A stretch of 64,000 nucleotides of DNA from JBBQYD01 sp942493075 (GTDB lineage Bacteria; Verrucomicrobiota; Verrucomicrobiia; Limisphaerales; UBA8199): positions 5,642,001 through 5,706,000 of the forward strand of contig OW818681.1 in NCBI GenBank assembly GCA_942493075.1. Reading direction: 5' to 3'. The notes beneath the pieces are model-generated. The model did no database searches. It was not told the DNA's origin and saw nothing but the letters and a program-made list of their open reading frames with translations. This document shows positions 52,427 to 59,927 of the stretch, piece after piece (positions within the stretch are counted from its first letter, which is position 1; every line of letters starts with the position of its first letter). The translations under genes were made by a program, and so were the position numbers.

Positions 52427-52837
52427 CTACTCGGGACTTGGCTCTTCAATCCCTTTGAGCCAGAAAATTGCCGAGGTGAAGTCATTGTAGAACACGCGAT
52501 GATTTGCCTGACCAAATGCCAGCCTGGCCAGGTAAGCAATTCCCGTGTTCGGAACGACAATAGCAATCTTCACATGCGCACGCTTCAGCTCGTCGGTAAG
52601 CGCCTGCTGAGTCAGAACGGACTCGATCGGCGGCCGCTCCAATTCCAACGCGTCGTATAGGATGTGGTCACACTTCGTGTCGCGCTGAAGAGCGATCACC
52701 CGGCTTTGACACTCACAAAGCAGTTCATCCGTCGGAGTCCCGCGGATTCGCGCGACAATGATGTTTCCAACCGGCTCAACCCAGAGTTGGCCGGGGGTTC
52801 CGTTCGTATTCGTTTGATCGGGCGTCGTGCTTTGCAT
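52427..52837 (-). CDS. STAS/SpoIIAA-like protein of unknown function
   Basis: A 136-residue soluble protein. The alternating strand-helix pattern (LWVEPVGNIIVARIRGTP, HILYDALELERPPIES, HVKIAIVVPNTGIAYLARLAF) resembles STAS/SpoIIAA-like domains, which bind partners or nucleotides, but the likeness is by eye. Located three bases after a small secreted-protein gene and likely cotranscribed. Between two nested palindromes. Confidence 0.65.
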   Translation of the reverse strand: MQSTTPDQTNTNGTPGQLWVEPVGNIIVARIRGTPTDELLCECQSRVIALQRDTKCDHILYDALELERPPIESVLTQQALTDELKRAHVKIAIVVPNTGIAYLARLAFGQANHRVFYNDFTSAIFWLKGIEEPSPE

Positions 52838-52840
52838 CCT

Positions 52841-53539
52841 TTAATGGCCTTGCTGCTCACCTTCCGATACCGAAAGTGAATACTCCAGAAATAAAGCGAC
52901 ATTCTTGTCATCGAGCTGCGCAACCTGAACGGGACTTTCAAGGCCCGATATCCTCATTCCGCCATTTGGCGCTAAGCTCTCGCGAGTTCTCCTGACCTCG
53001 TCAGAAATCATCTGCAACAGCCTCCTTCGATGCTTCTCGGGATTAGAAACAGCCAGCCGTGCCCTTACAAGATCGAACCGGATCTTCCCCGCCGGATTGA
53101 GGGAATTCAGAAAGAGTGAAGCCCCGGCCCCCATTTCAAAGATGCTCCATGCATTCGTACCAACCGGTGCAAGCAAGTAGATCTCGGTGGAAGAACGCGA
53201 CGATGAGGAACTCCAGAATGAGGAGTTGTAGCCCTGGTCAGGTCGAAGAACGTCAATTCCGATCGTCACTTCGTACTTGTCTCTGGCCTTTGACCTGAGG
53301 AGGTTTATAGCCTGCTGCGTCTCTTCAGATGACGAGGCACCGCCCTTCTGCTCATTGACAATACGGACAGTGAAAGAAACGTACTCAGCAGGGATTACCA
53401 GGCAAACTGCACGCGGTTTGGCAGCACTCCCGGCTTCAACAAACTTCTCAACACCAGAGAAACCAGAACCGTCCGCTGCAATCAGAGAGACAGAAGCGAT
53501 GCCTAAAAGCAACAAGACCTGCCAAATTCTTGAGTTCAT
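52841..53539 (-). CDS. Exported protein of unknown function
   Basis: A 232-residue protein with signal peptide (IWQVLLLLGIASVSLIAADG). I recognise no family. Visible: a Ser-rich stretch (SSFWSSSSSRSS, about residues 107-118), a YLLAPVGTNAWSIFEMGAGASLF segment that could be a short re-entrant or beta region, and charged helices near the C-terminus. It starts the two-gene unit with the STAS-like gene. Lies between two nested palindromes, so it may be accessory. Confidence 0.65.
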   Translation of the reverse strand: MNSRIWQVLLLLGIASVSLIAADGSGFSGVEKFVEAGSAAKPRAVCLVIPAEYVSFTVRIVNEQKGGASSSEETQQAINLLRSKARDKYEVTIGIDVLRPDQGYNSSFWSSSSSRSSTEIYLLAPVGTNAWSIFEMGAGASLFLNSLNPAGKIRFDLVRARLAVSNPEKHRRRLLQMISDEVRRTRESLAPNGGMRISGLESPVQVAQLDDKNVALFLEYSLSVSEGEQQGH

Positions 53540-54170
53540 AGTCTTCGGATTCTCTCACCTCTCCGCACCAAAAGTAAACCCCTAAACTCAGGCCTTTCAT
53601 GTTCCTCGCGAATGCTGCCATTCGATTGGAAATGGCCCATCGCATCTAGTTTCGTGCTGTTGGCAAGTCTCGCGCCTCCCTTTATGTCCACCCTGTTTTT
53701 TCGGGTCTGCCCCTGGGAGGCAAGCCCGAGAAAACAGGGATTTATTTTGTTAGATTTTGTGCTACCAACAGTACGGAAGTGCAATGAACATCGCTGGTAT
53801 CCGACCGTTCGTAATGCGACGATGAATGCTTTACTCCGGTGTCCGATCCTAGATTTTTCACATCTTCGGCGATGCTGCCCTACCAAATCAACGCCGCCTC
53901 CGGCTCGGCTCTTCCCTTCTTTCCGCGTTCTCCGGAGATTTACCAGGGTGGAACGGTTGACAAGTTTCAAAATCGGAATAGGTTGCACTTCATTTGTAAA
54001 AGTAATGCGTCGTATGAGCACAGGAACAGCGTTTCTCCGGAAACGAAGGAAGCACAAGGAACGCGCGGTTCCTCCGCGGGCCAGGGGCAAAAAATCACAA
54101 ACGTCTTCAAAGAAAGCCCACGAGCAGCCTGAATGGGTGGCATCGTGTTGTGGCTCACCTTTCCGCTGTT
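53540..54170. other. Intergenic region with nested palindrome
   Basis: About 630 bp with no convincing gene. Holds TGCTGCCATTCGATTG at 53613-53628 (also at 62794), the nested palindrome at 53648-53780, and small hairpins such as CGTTTC/GAAACG and GGAAC/GGTTCC near 54031-54081. Confidence 0.6.
53648..53780. repeat. Nested palindrome, copy 2 (133 bp)
   Basis: Outer arms 53648-53666 and 53762-53780 (CTACCAACAGTAC on the right), inner arms 53691-53711 and 53719-53739, 18 of 21 paired, loop of seven. The inner hairpin begins 43 bases in. Its arms are CCCTGTTTTTTCGGG-type, divergent from copies 1 and 3. Confidence 0.85.
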
Positions 54171-55589
54171 TTATTGCGAAACGATAGCCTTCTCCTTCTT
54201 CTCCCCCTGATACCCAAAAAGCCGGTTCCGTTTAATCACCTCCACGATTTGCGCAGGCACCATGCTTTCCCATGTCTGATCCCCTGCGTTTATCCGGTCC
54301 AGGACATCCAGTCGGCGGATTGGCAAGAGCTGCTGCGTGAAGTTCCGCACGGGCTGAATCGACCGGTTCTGCACGCAATAGGCGTATAAATGCCGCAGGT
54401 GCGGGGGCGGTGTGAAGTTCTCGACTGTTAAGAGCTCGCCGGTCCCGAGGTCCAAATGAGGATAGACGTATATGTGGGTTGGGTTCTTGAAGAGTTGACC
54501 CAAACCGCCCAGCAGGCCGCCTTCGTTCTCGTTATAGAAGCTTTCGTCGAAGATCTCCCTCAACGCACCGGCGCCCAGCGCCAATCCGAGCGGCCGGTTC
54601 GTGTATCGGTAAAGGTAGGCAGCCAGCCGGTGATACCGCCGAAAATTTGAGATCAGAACGGTCTTCCCCAAAGCACTCAAAGTGTCGGCGCGTTGCAGGA
54701 AATCGAGGGCATCAATGATGTCGCCGGTGGTCAGGTGGCGCAGCGTCATTTCCATTAACACGATGGGGTGCTCACCATTCAATCCCGGTTCCTGAAGGAA
54801 CTGCTCAAGCCCTCTCTCCAGCACATCGAGCGTAGCCTTTGTAACGGGCCGGAAGCTGCCGCGCTGGACCAGCACCGGCTTTTTGTACAACACTTCAGCC
54901 CACTGCACGGCCTCGCCATGTGCCGTGAACATCGCGGCCTCAGTCAAACCCTGTTGGACCAGCGCCAATGCCATCAGCCGGTTATCCACCCCCTCAAAGG
55001 CCGGCCCGCTGAACCGGATCATGTCCACCTCCACCCGTTCCCAAGTCAGGTCGTCCAGAAGGGATTTGATAAGCGTTTCCGGCTCGTGATGGAAATAGAA
55101 CGTGCCGTGAATCAAGTTCACGCCGATCACGCCCAAAGCCTCCTGCTGCCGCACACTCTCTTTATCCAACATCCGCACATGGATGAGGATGTCCGAAGGC
55201 TCAGATCCCGGAGTATATTGAAAGCGAATACCCATCCAGCCATCCCCGGATTCCTTGCGGGTGGCCACGGTATTGGCAAACGCGAAGAAAGCGGTCTTGC
55301 CGCCGCGCTTAGTCTCCAGGCGCTCCAGCATCAGTCCATATTCATGATCTAGCATGGCGCACAACCGTCGGCGACTGACATAACGATCCGTGGGGCCGTA
55401 GATGGCGTCGCTTACGGCCATGTCATAGGCGGAAATAGTTTTTGCGACGGTGCCTGCCGCACCGCCCACTCGAAAGAACCAGCGCGCGACCTCCTGCCCT
55501 GCGCCAATCTCGGCGAAGGTGCCATAGCGGTTCGCATCCAGGTTGATGCGTAACGCCTTCTGACTTGTGTCCAGCATCGGGCACACCAT
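54171..55589 (-). CDS. Conserved protein of unknown function
   Basis: A 472-residue protein, starting at ATG 55589 with GAGGG nine bases upstream. From memory, homologues with the opening LxINLDxxxYGTFAEIGAGQEVARxFF are widespread in cyanobacteria and Proteobacteria. Databases give them conflicting names (TonB-dependent receptor, nicotinate-nucleotide adenylyltransferase), none of which this sequence supports: it has no signal peptide, no plug domain and no HxGH motif. Visible are a GAGQEVARWFF segment, an RRRLCAMLDHEYG helix and a GTFYFHHEPETLI stretch. Probably soluble. Function unknown. Confidence 0.8.
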   Translation of the reverse strand: MVCPMLDTSQKALRINLDANRYGTFAEIGAGQEVARWFFRVGGAAGTVAKTISAYDMAVSDAIYGPTDRYVSRRRLCAMLDHEYGLMLERLETKRGGKTAFFAFANTVATRKESGDGWMGIRFQYTPGSEPSDILIHVRMLDKESVRQQEALGVIGVNLIHGTFYFHHEPETLIKSLLDDLTWERVEVDMIRFSGPAFEGVDNRLMALALVQQGLTEAAMFTAHGEAVQWAEVLYKKPVLVQRGSFRPVTKATLDVLERGLEQFLQEPGLNGEHPIVLMEMTLRHLTTGDIIDALDFLQRADTLSALGKTVLISNFRRYHRLAAYLYRYTNRPLGLALGAGALREIFDESFYNENEGGLLGGLGQLFKNPTHIYVYPHLDLGTGELLTVENFTPPPHLRHLYAYCVQNRSIQPVRNFTQQLLPIRRLDVLDRINAGDQTWESMVPAQIVEVIKRNRLFGYQGEKKEKAIVSQ

Positions 55590-55635
55590 AGCGCATAACC
55601 CTCACTCGTGCGAGCCGACAGGAAAGGCCGCTAGG

Positions 55636-55677
55636 AAAGGCTAAAGGCTGAAAGCTAAAGGCTAAAGGCTAAAGTTA
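55636..55677. repeat. Tandem repeat, 7-bp period
   Basis: Six units of about AAAGGCT: AAAGGCT, AAAGGCT, GAAAGCT, AAAGGCT, AAAGGCT, AAAGTTA. Confidence 0.8.
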
Positions 55678-55738
55678 AGGAGAACGCCGGACTTCAGAGT
55701 CCGTTGACTCGCTCATGTGCGGGATGTAGCAGCACTTT

Positions 55739-55872
55739 AGATCAGTACTGTTGGTAGAAAAAATTCGAAAGAAATATTATTCCTGGTTCATCGGGTTGGC
55801 GCTCCCTGGCGCCAACCCGATGAACCAGGGTGGAATCAACAGGGGGGCGGTAGCTACAAACAGCACGGATAT
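55739..55872. repeat. Nested palindrome, copy 3 (134 bp)
   Basis: Outer arms 55739-55757 (AGATCAGTACTGTTGGTAG) and 55854-55872, 15 of 19 paired. Inner arms 55782-55802 and 55809-55829, 21 of 21 paired, loop TCCCTG. Against copy 1 the inner left arm differs at positions 5 and 10 and the right arm carries the matching partner changes, so both helices stay perfect. Confidence 0.88.
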
Positions 55873-56185
55873 CGGTTCGGACGGCATGCCCGCGTTTGAA
55901 TCGCAAACCCCTCAAGAGTGCTGAAACATTTTTCAAAAGTGACAGATTTATATCAGGACTTGTCCCATGCGCTCAGGAGGGGAAGCCACCTCTGTCTTCA
56001 AGGTCTCGTGGGCTCCATGTGATCAGCACATCGACCATGAGCCGAGCAGGACACGCTCAACCTTCGTGTTGAAGGCCCGGTCTTCGCACCGGGCGGGTCC
56101 CATGTTCTTATCGCATTCACTCGAACAAAGGCGCACCGAGACGGTGCGCGTACTCGCAGTCGAGACGACCGCGCTACACAGGCCC

Positions 56186-56210
56186 GCCGCGTCAGGAGAC
56201 GCGGCCTACA
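56186..56210. repeat. NGGA-tetraloop hairpin followed by CTACA, copy 3
   Basis: GCCGCGTC, loop AGGA, GACGCGGC, then CTACA. Confidence 0.72.
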
Positions 56211-56277
56211 GGATCGAAGGCATGTGCCAGATGCTGGGGTCATCGGACGGCTAAACACCGCCTCCCGCGCCAACGGC

Positions 56278-56305
56278 TCAACCTTCAACCTTCAACCTTC
56301 AACCT
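56278..56305. repeat. Tandem repeat, 7-bp period
   Basis: Four exact units of TCAACCT, just upstream of the DCC-family gene. Confidence 0.8.
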
Positions 56306-56329
56306 CTGGCTTATGTGCTATTGTATGAT

Positions 56330-56737
56330 ATGGGCGAGGATGTACCTGCTCTTGAGCTCAAACGAACTGAACCACGCGGCTGGCTGCTATATGATGGCGC
56401 CTGCGGTTTTTGCAGCCGTTGGGTTCCATTCTGGAGCGGTTATGTGCGGAAGCACGGTTACGCGGTCGTGCCGCTACAGGATCGTGCTTTGCAAACCAGG
56501 TTCGCACTGAATGAAGAGGACCTGCTGCGCGAGATGACCCTTGTCCTTGCTAATGGTCGGCAAATTCGTGGTGCAGATGTTTTTCGGCACTTCCTCCGGC
56601 TCTCGTGGCTGGCTTACCCCGTTTACCTGCTGACATTGCTTCCTGGAGTGCGCCAAGTCTTCAATTGGGGATATCGGACCTTTGCTCGGAATCGTTACAG
56701 GCTGGCTGGGGCTTGCCCGTTGCCTGCGACGAACTAA
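56330..56737 (+). CDS. DCC-family (DUF393) thioredoxin-like protein
   Basis: A 135-residue protein with the family signature at WLLYDGACGFCSRWVPF: the D-G-x-C-x-x-C core that gives DCC its name. A middle helix (LLREMTLVLANGRQIRGADVFRHFL) and a hydrophobic helix (LAYPVYLLTLLPGVRQVF) follow, as in relatives. Predicted thiol-disulfide oxidoreductase, partner unknown. ATG 56330 and a GTG five codons earlier are both possible starts. Ends before a bidirectional terminator. Confidence 0.87.
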   Translation: MGEDVPALELKRTEPRGWLLYDGACGFCSRWVPFWSGYVRKHGYAVVPLQDRALQTRFALNEEDLLREMTLVLANGRQIRGADVFRHFLRLSWLAYPVYLLTLLPGVRQVFNWGYRTFARNRYRLAGACPLPATN

Positions 56738-56738
56738 A

Positions 56739-56774
56739 AAGGCGCCGGGCTCCCCTCAAGAGCCCGCGCGCCTT
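56739..56774. terminator. Terminator-like hairpin between DCC and ankyrin genes
   Basis: AAGGCGC-c-GGGCTC with GAGCCC-gc-GCGCCTT, loop of seven. Adenines precede it, so it works best as an end signal for the minus-strand ankyrin gene, where the 3' side gives a short T run. Confidence 0.7.
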
Positions 56775-56830
56775 AACCCATTCCCACGCTCCTTACTAAA
56801 CCAGGCGTTTCGAATAGTTGCGGAACTATG

Positions 56831-57367
56831 TTAAGAACGTGCTCCGATCGGGCACAGCGATGCAAATAGTCGCTGAAACCCTCGGGCAAACCTCGAAAAT
56901 GCCACAAACCATTGCGCAGAGACTCCGAACCGGCTGCGCTGCTTCAACGACGCGCCGCGTGCCTTTAGTCGATGGACAACTTCTGTTCGACCAAACATGG
57001 CCGCAAACATGATGGGCGTCATTCCAACACCATTATCCGCCTCGATATCCGCTCCGGACTCCAGCAAAAGATCAACAATCTCCAGGTAACCCTTGAAGGC
57101 TGCCCCGCCAAGTGGTGTTTGACAATGAGCATTGCGCCGATCCACCTCAGCCCCATGCTCCAGGAGAATTCGTGTGGCCTCCAAGTGGCCGTGGTAACTG
57201 GCCAGCATCAGCAAAGAATTTCCTTTGTGATCGGCAAGATTGACCGGCAATCCGTGGTCCAGCATGGCAGCTAAGGACTCCGTCTCGCCTTGGCGGGCGA
57301 AATCCAGGGCCATTTGCTGTAATTCTTCGTACCGCCGCTCTTCAGCCTCAGTGATGATTGTTTGCAT
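56831..57367 (-). CDS. Ankyrin-repeat protein downstream of catalase
   Basis: A 178-residue soluble protein with three to four ankyrin repeats (HKGNSLLMLASYHGHLEATRILLEHGAEV, NAHCQTPLGGAAFKGYLEIVDLLLESGADI and TPIMFAAMFGRTEVVHRLKARGA, quoted here as consecutive units beginning near residues 48, 81 and 116). It follows katA by 48 bp. Ankyrin genes next to catalase genes, such as ankB beside katB in Pseudomonas aeruginosa, support catalase function, so a similar helper role is inferred. The last 30 residues are basic and low in repeat character. Confidence 0.88.
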   Translation of the reverse strand: MQTIITEAEERRYEELQQMALDFARQGETESLAAMLDHGLPVNLADHKGNSLLMLASYHGHLEATRILLEHGAEVDRRNAHCQTPLGGAAFKGYLEIVDLLLESGADIEADNGVGMTPIMFAAMFGRTEVVHRLKARGASLKQRSRFGVSAQWFVAFSRFARGFQRLFASLCPIGARS

Positions 57368-57381
57368 GTTGGGAACTGCGA

Positions 57382-57399
57382 GGCAGGGACTCCCCTGCC
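57382..57399. other. Hairpin in the katA-ank gap
   Basis: GGCAGGG, ACTC, CCCTGCC: a perfect 7-bp stem in the 48-bp gap between the catalase stop and the ankyrin start. It could stop some transcripts or protect the 3' end of katA mRNA, giving more catalase than ankyrin protein. Confidence 0.4.
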
Positions 57400-57415
57400 C
57401 CGCTGTCAGGGCGTG

Positions 57416-58912
57416 CTAAATGCCTATGGGAGACGTCGCAGAGACAGGCACGTTGGCGCGCGCTGCCAGGTTGACAATCCCCAAGGCCTTGGCCACGCCT
57501 TCCGCGTACCGCGGATCTGCCCGGTGAAAATGGACCAGTTGCCGCTGGATAATGGCTTCGGGCACACCGTTCATGGCAGCAGCGATGTTCTTGAACAATC
57601 GCTCCTGTTGTTCCGGGGTGAACATCCGGAACAAGTTTCCAGGCTGCGTGTAATCATCATTGCCAGCGCGGTGATCATAATGATCGGCATCACCGGAAAT
57701 TTTCAGGGGCGGTTCGCTGTACCGGGCATCCTGAACCGGACCACCAAAACTGTTCGGCTCGTAATACGCGTCTGTGCCTTTCGGGCTGTCGAAGCGCATC
57801 GGACCGTCTGCATGATAATGACGCACCTGGACCTTCGGACGATTCACGGGCAACAACTCGTAATGCGTCCCCACGCGATACCGATGAGCATCGGCATAGG
57901 AGAAGATCCGTGCCTGCAACATTTTGTCGGGGGAAAAACCAATCCCAGGTACAATGTTCGACGGACTGAACGAGGCCTGTTCAACCTCGGCGAAATAGTG
58001 CTCCGGATTTCGGTTCAACTCCAAAACACCGACGTCGATCAACGGGTAATCGGCATGAGGCCACACTTTGGTCAGATCGAACGGGTTCCATCGATAAGTT
58101 TCGGCATCCTTCTCCGGCATGATTTGCACGCAAAAACGCCATTTTGGGAATTCTTTGCGCTCAATGGCCTCGAACAGGTCACGTTGCGAGCTCTCACGAT
58201 CTTTCGCCACGATCTGCTCGGCTTCTTCATTCGTCCAATGTTGATGCCCCTGCAAATTCTTGAAATGGAACTTTACCCAGAACCGCTCGTTCTGCGCGTT
58301 AATGAAACTATAGGTATGGCTGCCGTAGCCGTTCACGTTCCGATAGCCGCGCGGCAATCCACGGTCCGACATCAAGATCGTCACCTGGTGCAGCGACTCA
58401 GGAGAGAGCGACCAAAAATCCCACGCAGCGGTGTTGCTCCGCATATTGGTCCGCGGATGCCGCTTCTGGGTATGGATGAAGTCCGGAAATTTTAGCGGAT
58501 CACGAATGAAAAACACCGGGGTATTATTTCCTACGAGGTCCCAGTTCCCCTCGTCTGTGTAGAACTTTAATGCAAACCCACGCACATCCCGCTCGGCGTC
58601 TGCGGCGCCACGCTCGCCAGCCACAGTGGAAAAGCGGAGCAAACACTCGGTTTTCTTGCCAACGGTGGCAAAGACTGACGCCTTGCTGTACCTGGTGATG
58701 TCATGAGTAATGGTCAGCGTCCCGTAAGCGGCGGAACCTTTGGCGTGCACCACGCGTTCGGGAATGCGTTCCCGGTTCTGGTGGGCCAGTTTCTCAAGCA
58801 GTTGGTAATCTTGAAGCAAGAGGGGGCCGCGGGCCCCGGCGGACAATGAGTTCTGGTTATCGGCGATCGGGTTGCCGCCGGTCGTCGTAAGGAGGTTGGT
58901 GTTGTCACTCAT
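57416..58912 (-). CDS. katA: Haem catalase (monofunctional, clade 3-like)
   Basis: Breaks hydrogen peroxide into water and oxygen. ATG 58912 (MSDNTNLLTTTGGNPI) is chosen because the family begins there; the frame runs 23 codons further up, through the OxyR site. The catalytic histidine is in RVVHAKGSAAYG, the distal Asn in DLVGNNTPVFFIRD, and the proximal haem tyrosine in IFSYADAHRYRVG. At about 498 residues it is a small-subunit catalase. It shares an 83-bp divergent promoter region with oxyR and is followed by the ankyrin gene. Confidence 0.97.
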   Translation of the reverse strand: MSDNTNLLTTTGGNPIADNQNSLSAGARGPLLLQDYQLLEKLAHQNRERIPERVVHAKGSAAYGTLTITHDITRYSKASVFATVGKKTECLLRFSTVAGERGAADAERDVRGFALKFYTDEGNWDLVGNNTPVFFIRDPLKFPDFIHTQKRHPRTNMRSNTAAWDFWSLSPESLHQVTILMSDRGLPRGYRNVNGYGSHTYSFINAQNERFWVKFHFKNLQGHQHWTNEEAEQIVAKDRESSQRDLFEAIERKEFPKWRFCVQIMPEKDAETYRWNPFDLTKVWPHADYPLIDVGVLELNRNPEHYFAEVEQASFSPSNIVPGIGFSPDKMLQARIFSYADAHRYRVGTHYELLPVNRPKVQVRHYHADGPMRFDSPKGTDAYYEPNSFGGPVQDARYSEPPLKISGDADHYDHRAGNDDYTQPGNLFRMFTPEQQERLFKNIAAAMNGVPEAIIQRQLVHFHRADPRYAEGVAKALGIVNLAARANVPVSATSPIGI

Positions 58913-58960
58913 AATTAATCTGGTGCGTGGACAATACTTGGTTTCACCCCTGGAGTTGAA

Positions 58961-58997
58961 ATACTTGTTTCCTAAGCTCACTATAGGCTCTGACTAT
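58961..58997. promoter_or_regulatory. OxyR-type tetrad between katA and oxyR
   Basis: ATAC-N7-CTAA-N7-ATAG-N7-CTAT, against the OxyR consensus ATAG-N7-CTAT-N7-ATAG-N7-CTAT: 14 of 16 fixed bases match with exact 7-base spacing. The last CTAT overlaps the oxyR ATG (58996), as expected for autorepression, and the site lies upstream of katA on the minus strand. Confidence 0.75.
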
Positions 58998-59892
58998 GGA
59001 ACTCCACCAACTCCGCTATGTAGTCGCCGTGGCTCGAACCGGGAATTTCTCACGTGCCGCAGCTCAGTGCCACGTTTCTCAACCTTCCTTAAGTCAGCAG
59101 ATTCAGAAGCTGGAAGATGAATTGGGTGAACGGCTCTTCGATCGCTTAAAGACCGCGGCGCGACTGACCCCAGCCGGAATCGCGTTGCATGAACGCGCTG
59201 TGCGGGTCCTGGCAGAGGTCGAGGCCGCCAAACGTGAGGCCACGGAAGCCTGTGCGTTAACCCGGGGCCAGGTGGCTGTGGGCGTGCTGCCAACAATCGC
59301 GCCCTACCTGCTGCCGCAGGTGCTCCCTCGCTTTTCGAAGGCTTATCCGGGGATTGAAATAATCGTCCAGGAAGAAACGACCTATCAGTTGCTGAATCTT
59401 CTGGCCGCGCGCGAGGTGGATCTAGGGATTGCCAGCCTGCCCCTGCGGGACGAACGGATCGAGATGGAGAACCTCTTCACCGAGGAACTGTTCGTGGCGC
59501 TGCCCGCCAGGCATCCGTTGACCAAAAAACGGGAGCTCAAGCCCTCTGATCTGGAATCCGAGCGCTTTATCCTAATGAAGGAGGGGCACTGTCTGGGGGA
59601 TCAGATTCTCAACTTCTGCGCGCGACGTGATTTCCACCCGCGCATCTCATGCCGAAGCGCGCAAATGGAGACGATCCGAGCGCTAGTAGAAGCCGGGATG
59701 GGAATTTCTCTGATTCCGGCCATGGCCCGCGAGTTGGGGCGGGGTCCGCAACCCGAGTATCGTTCGCTCCATAAACCTTGCCCTGAACGGACCATCGTGG
59801 CGGTATGGTTGAAGGAACGCCCGCCCGGGCGTGCAGCGAGCGAGTTTCTAAACTGCCTTCGGGAGGTTTCGAAGACACTGAAACAGGCGTGA
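58996..59892 (+). CDS. oxyR: OxyR-type peroxide-sensing LysR regulator
   Basis: LysR-type activator: N-terminal helix-turn-helix (TGNFSRAAAQCHVSQPSLSQQ) and an effector domain. The segment MKEGHCLGDQILNFCARRD places two cysteines nine residues apart, exactly like the redox pair C199/C208 of E. coli OxyR, with the same GHCLxDQ context, so it should sense peroxide by disulfide formation. Length 298. Divergent from katA over a site that fits its DNA-binding motif. Confidence 0.94.
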   Translation: MELHQLRYVVAVARTGNFSRAAAQCHVSQPSLSQQIQKLEDELGERLFDRLKTAARLTPAGIALHERAVRVLAEVEAAKREATEACALTRGQVAVGVLPTIAPYLLPQVLPRFSKAYPGIEIIVQEETTYQLLNLLAAREVDLGIASLPLRDERIEMENLFTEELFVALPARHPLTKKRELKPSDLESERFILMKEGHCLGDQILNFCARRDFHPRISCRSAQMETIRALVEAGMGISLIPAMARELGRGPQPEYRSLHKPCPERTIVAVWLKERPPGRAASEFLNCLREVSKTLKQA

Positions 59893-59927
59893 GCCTGTCA
59901 TGAGCGGGCTGTCGAAGGGCGAACAGT

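Larger units (their letters stand above)
55590..56329. other. Repeat-rich intergenic region
   Basis: About 740 bp with no gene. Holds two heptameric tandem repeats (55636, 56278), a nested palindrome (55739-55872), and hairpins GCCCGGT/ACCGGGC (about 56073-56092), GCGCACCG/CGGTGCGC (56131-56149) and GCCGCGTC/GACGCGGC (56186-56205). Confidence 0.7.

Noticed and set aside
53612..54187. 191-residue plus-strand frame
   Set aside because: Runs through a nested palindrome, is Arg/Pro/Cys rich and has no family likeness.
52150..55872. Nested palindromes as integron attC sites
   Set aside because: Size fits, but the arms lack the GTTRRRY / RYYYAAC core, the inner stem is too perfect, and no integrase is present.
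57362..58495. 377-residue frame opposite katA
   Set aside because: Antisense shadow of a clear catalase with no family features.
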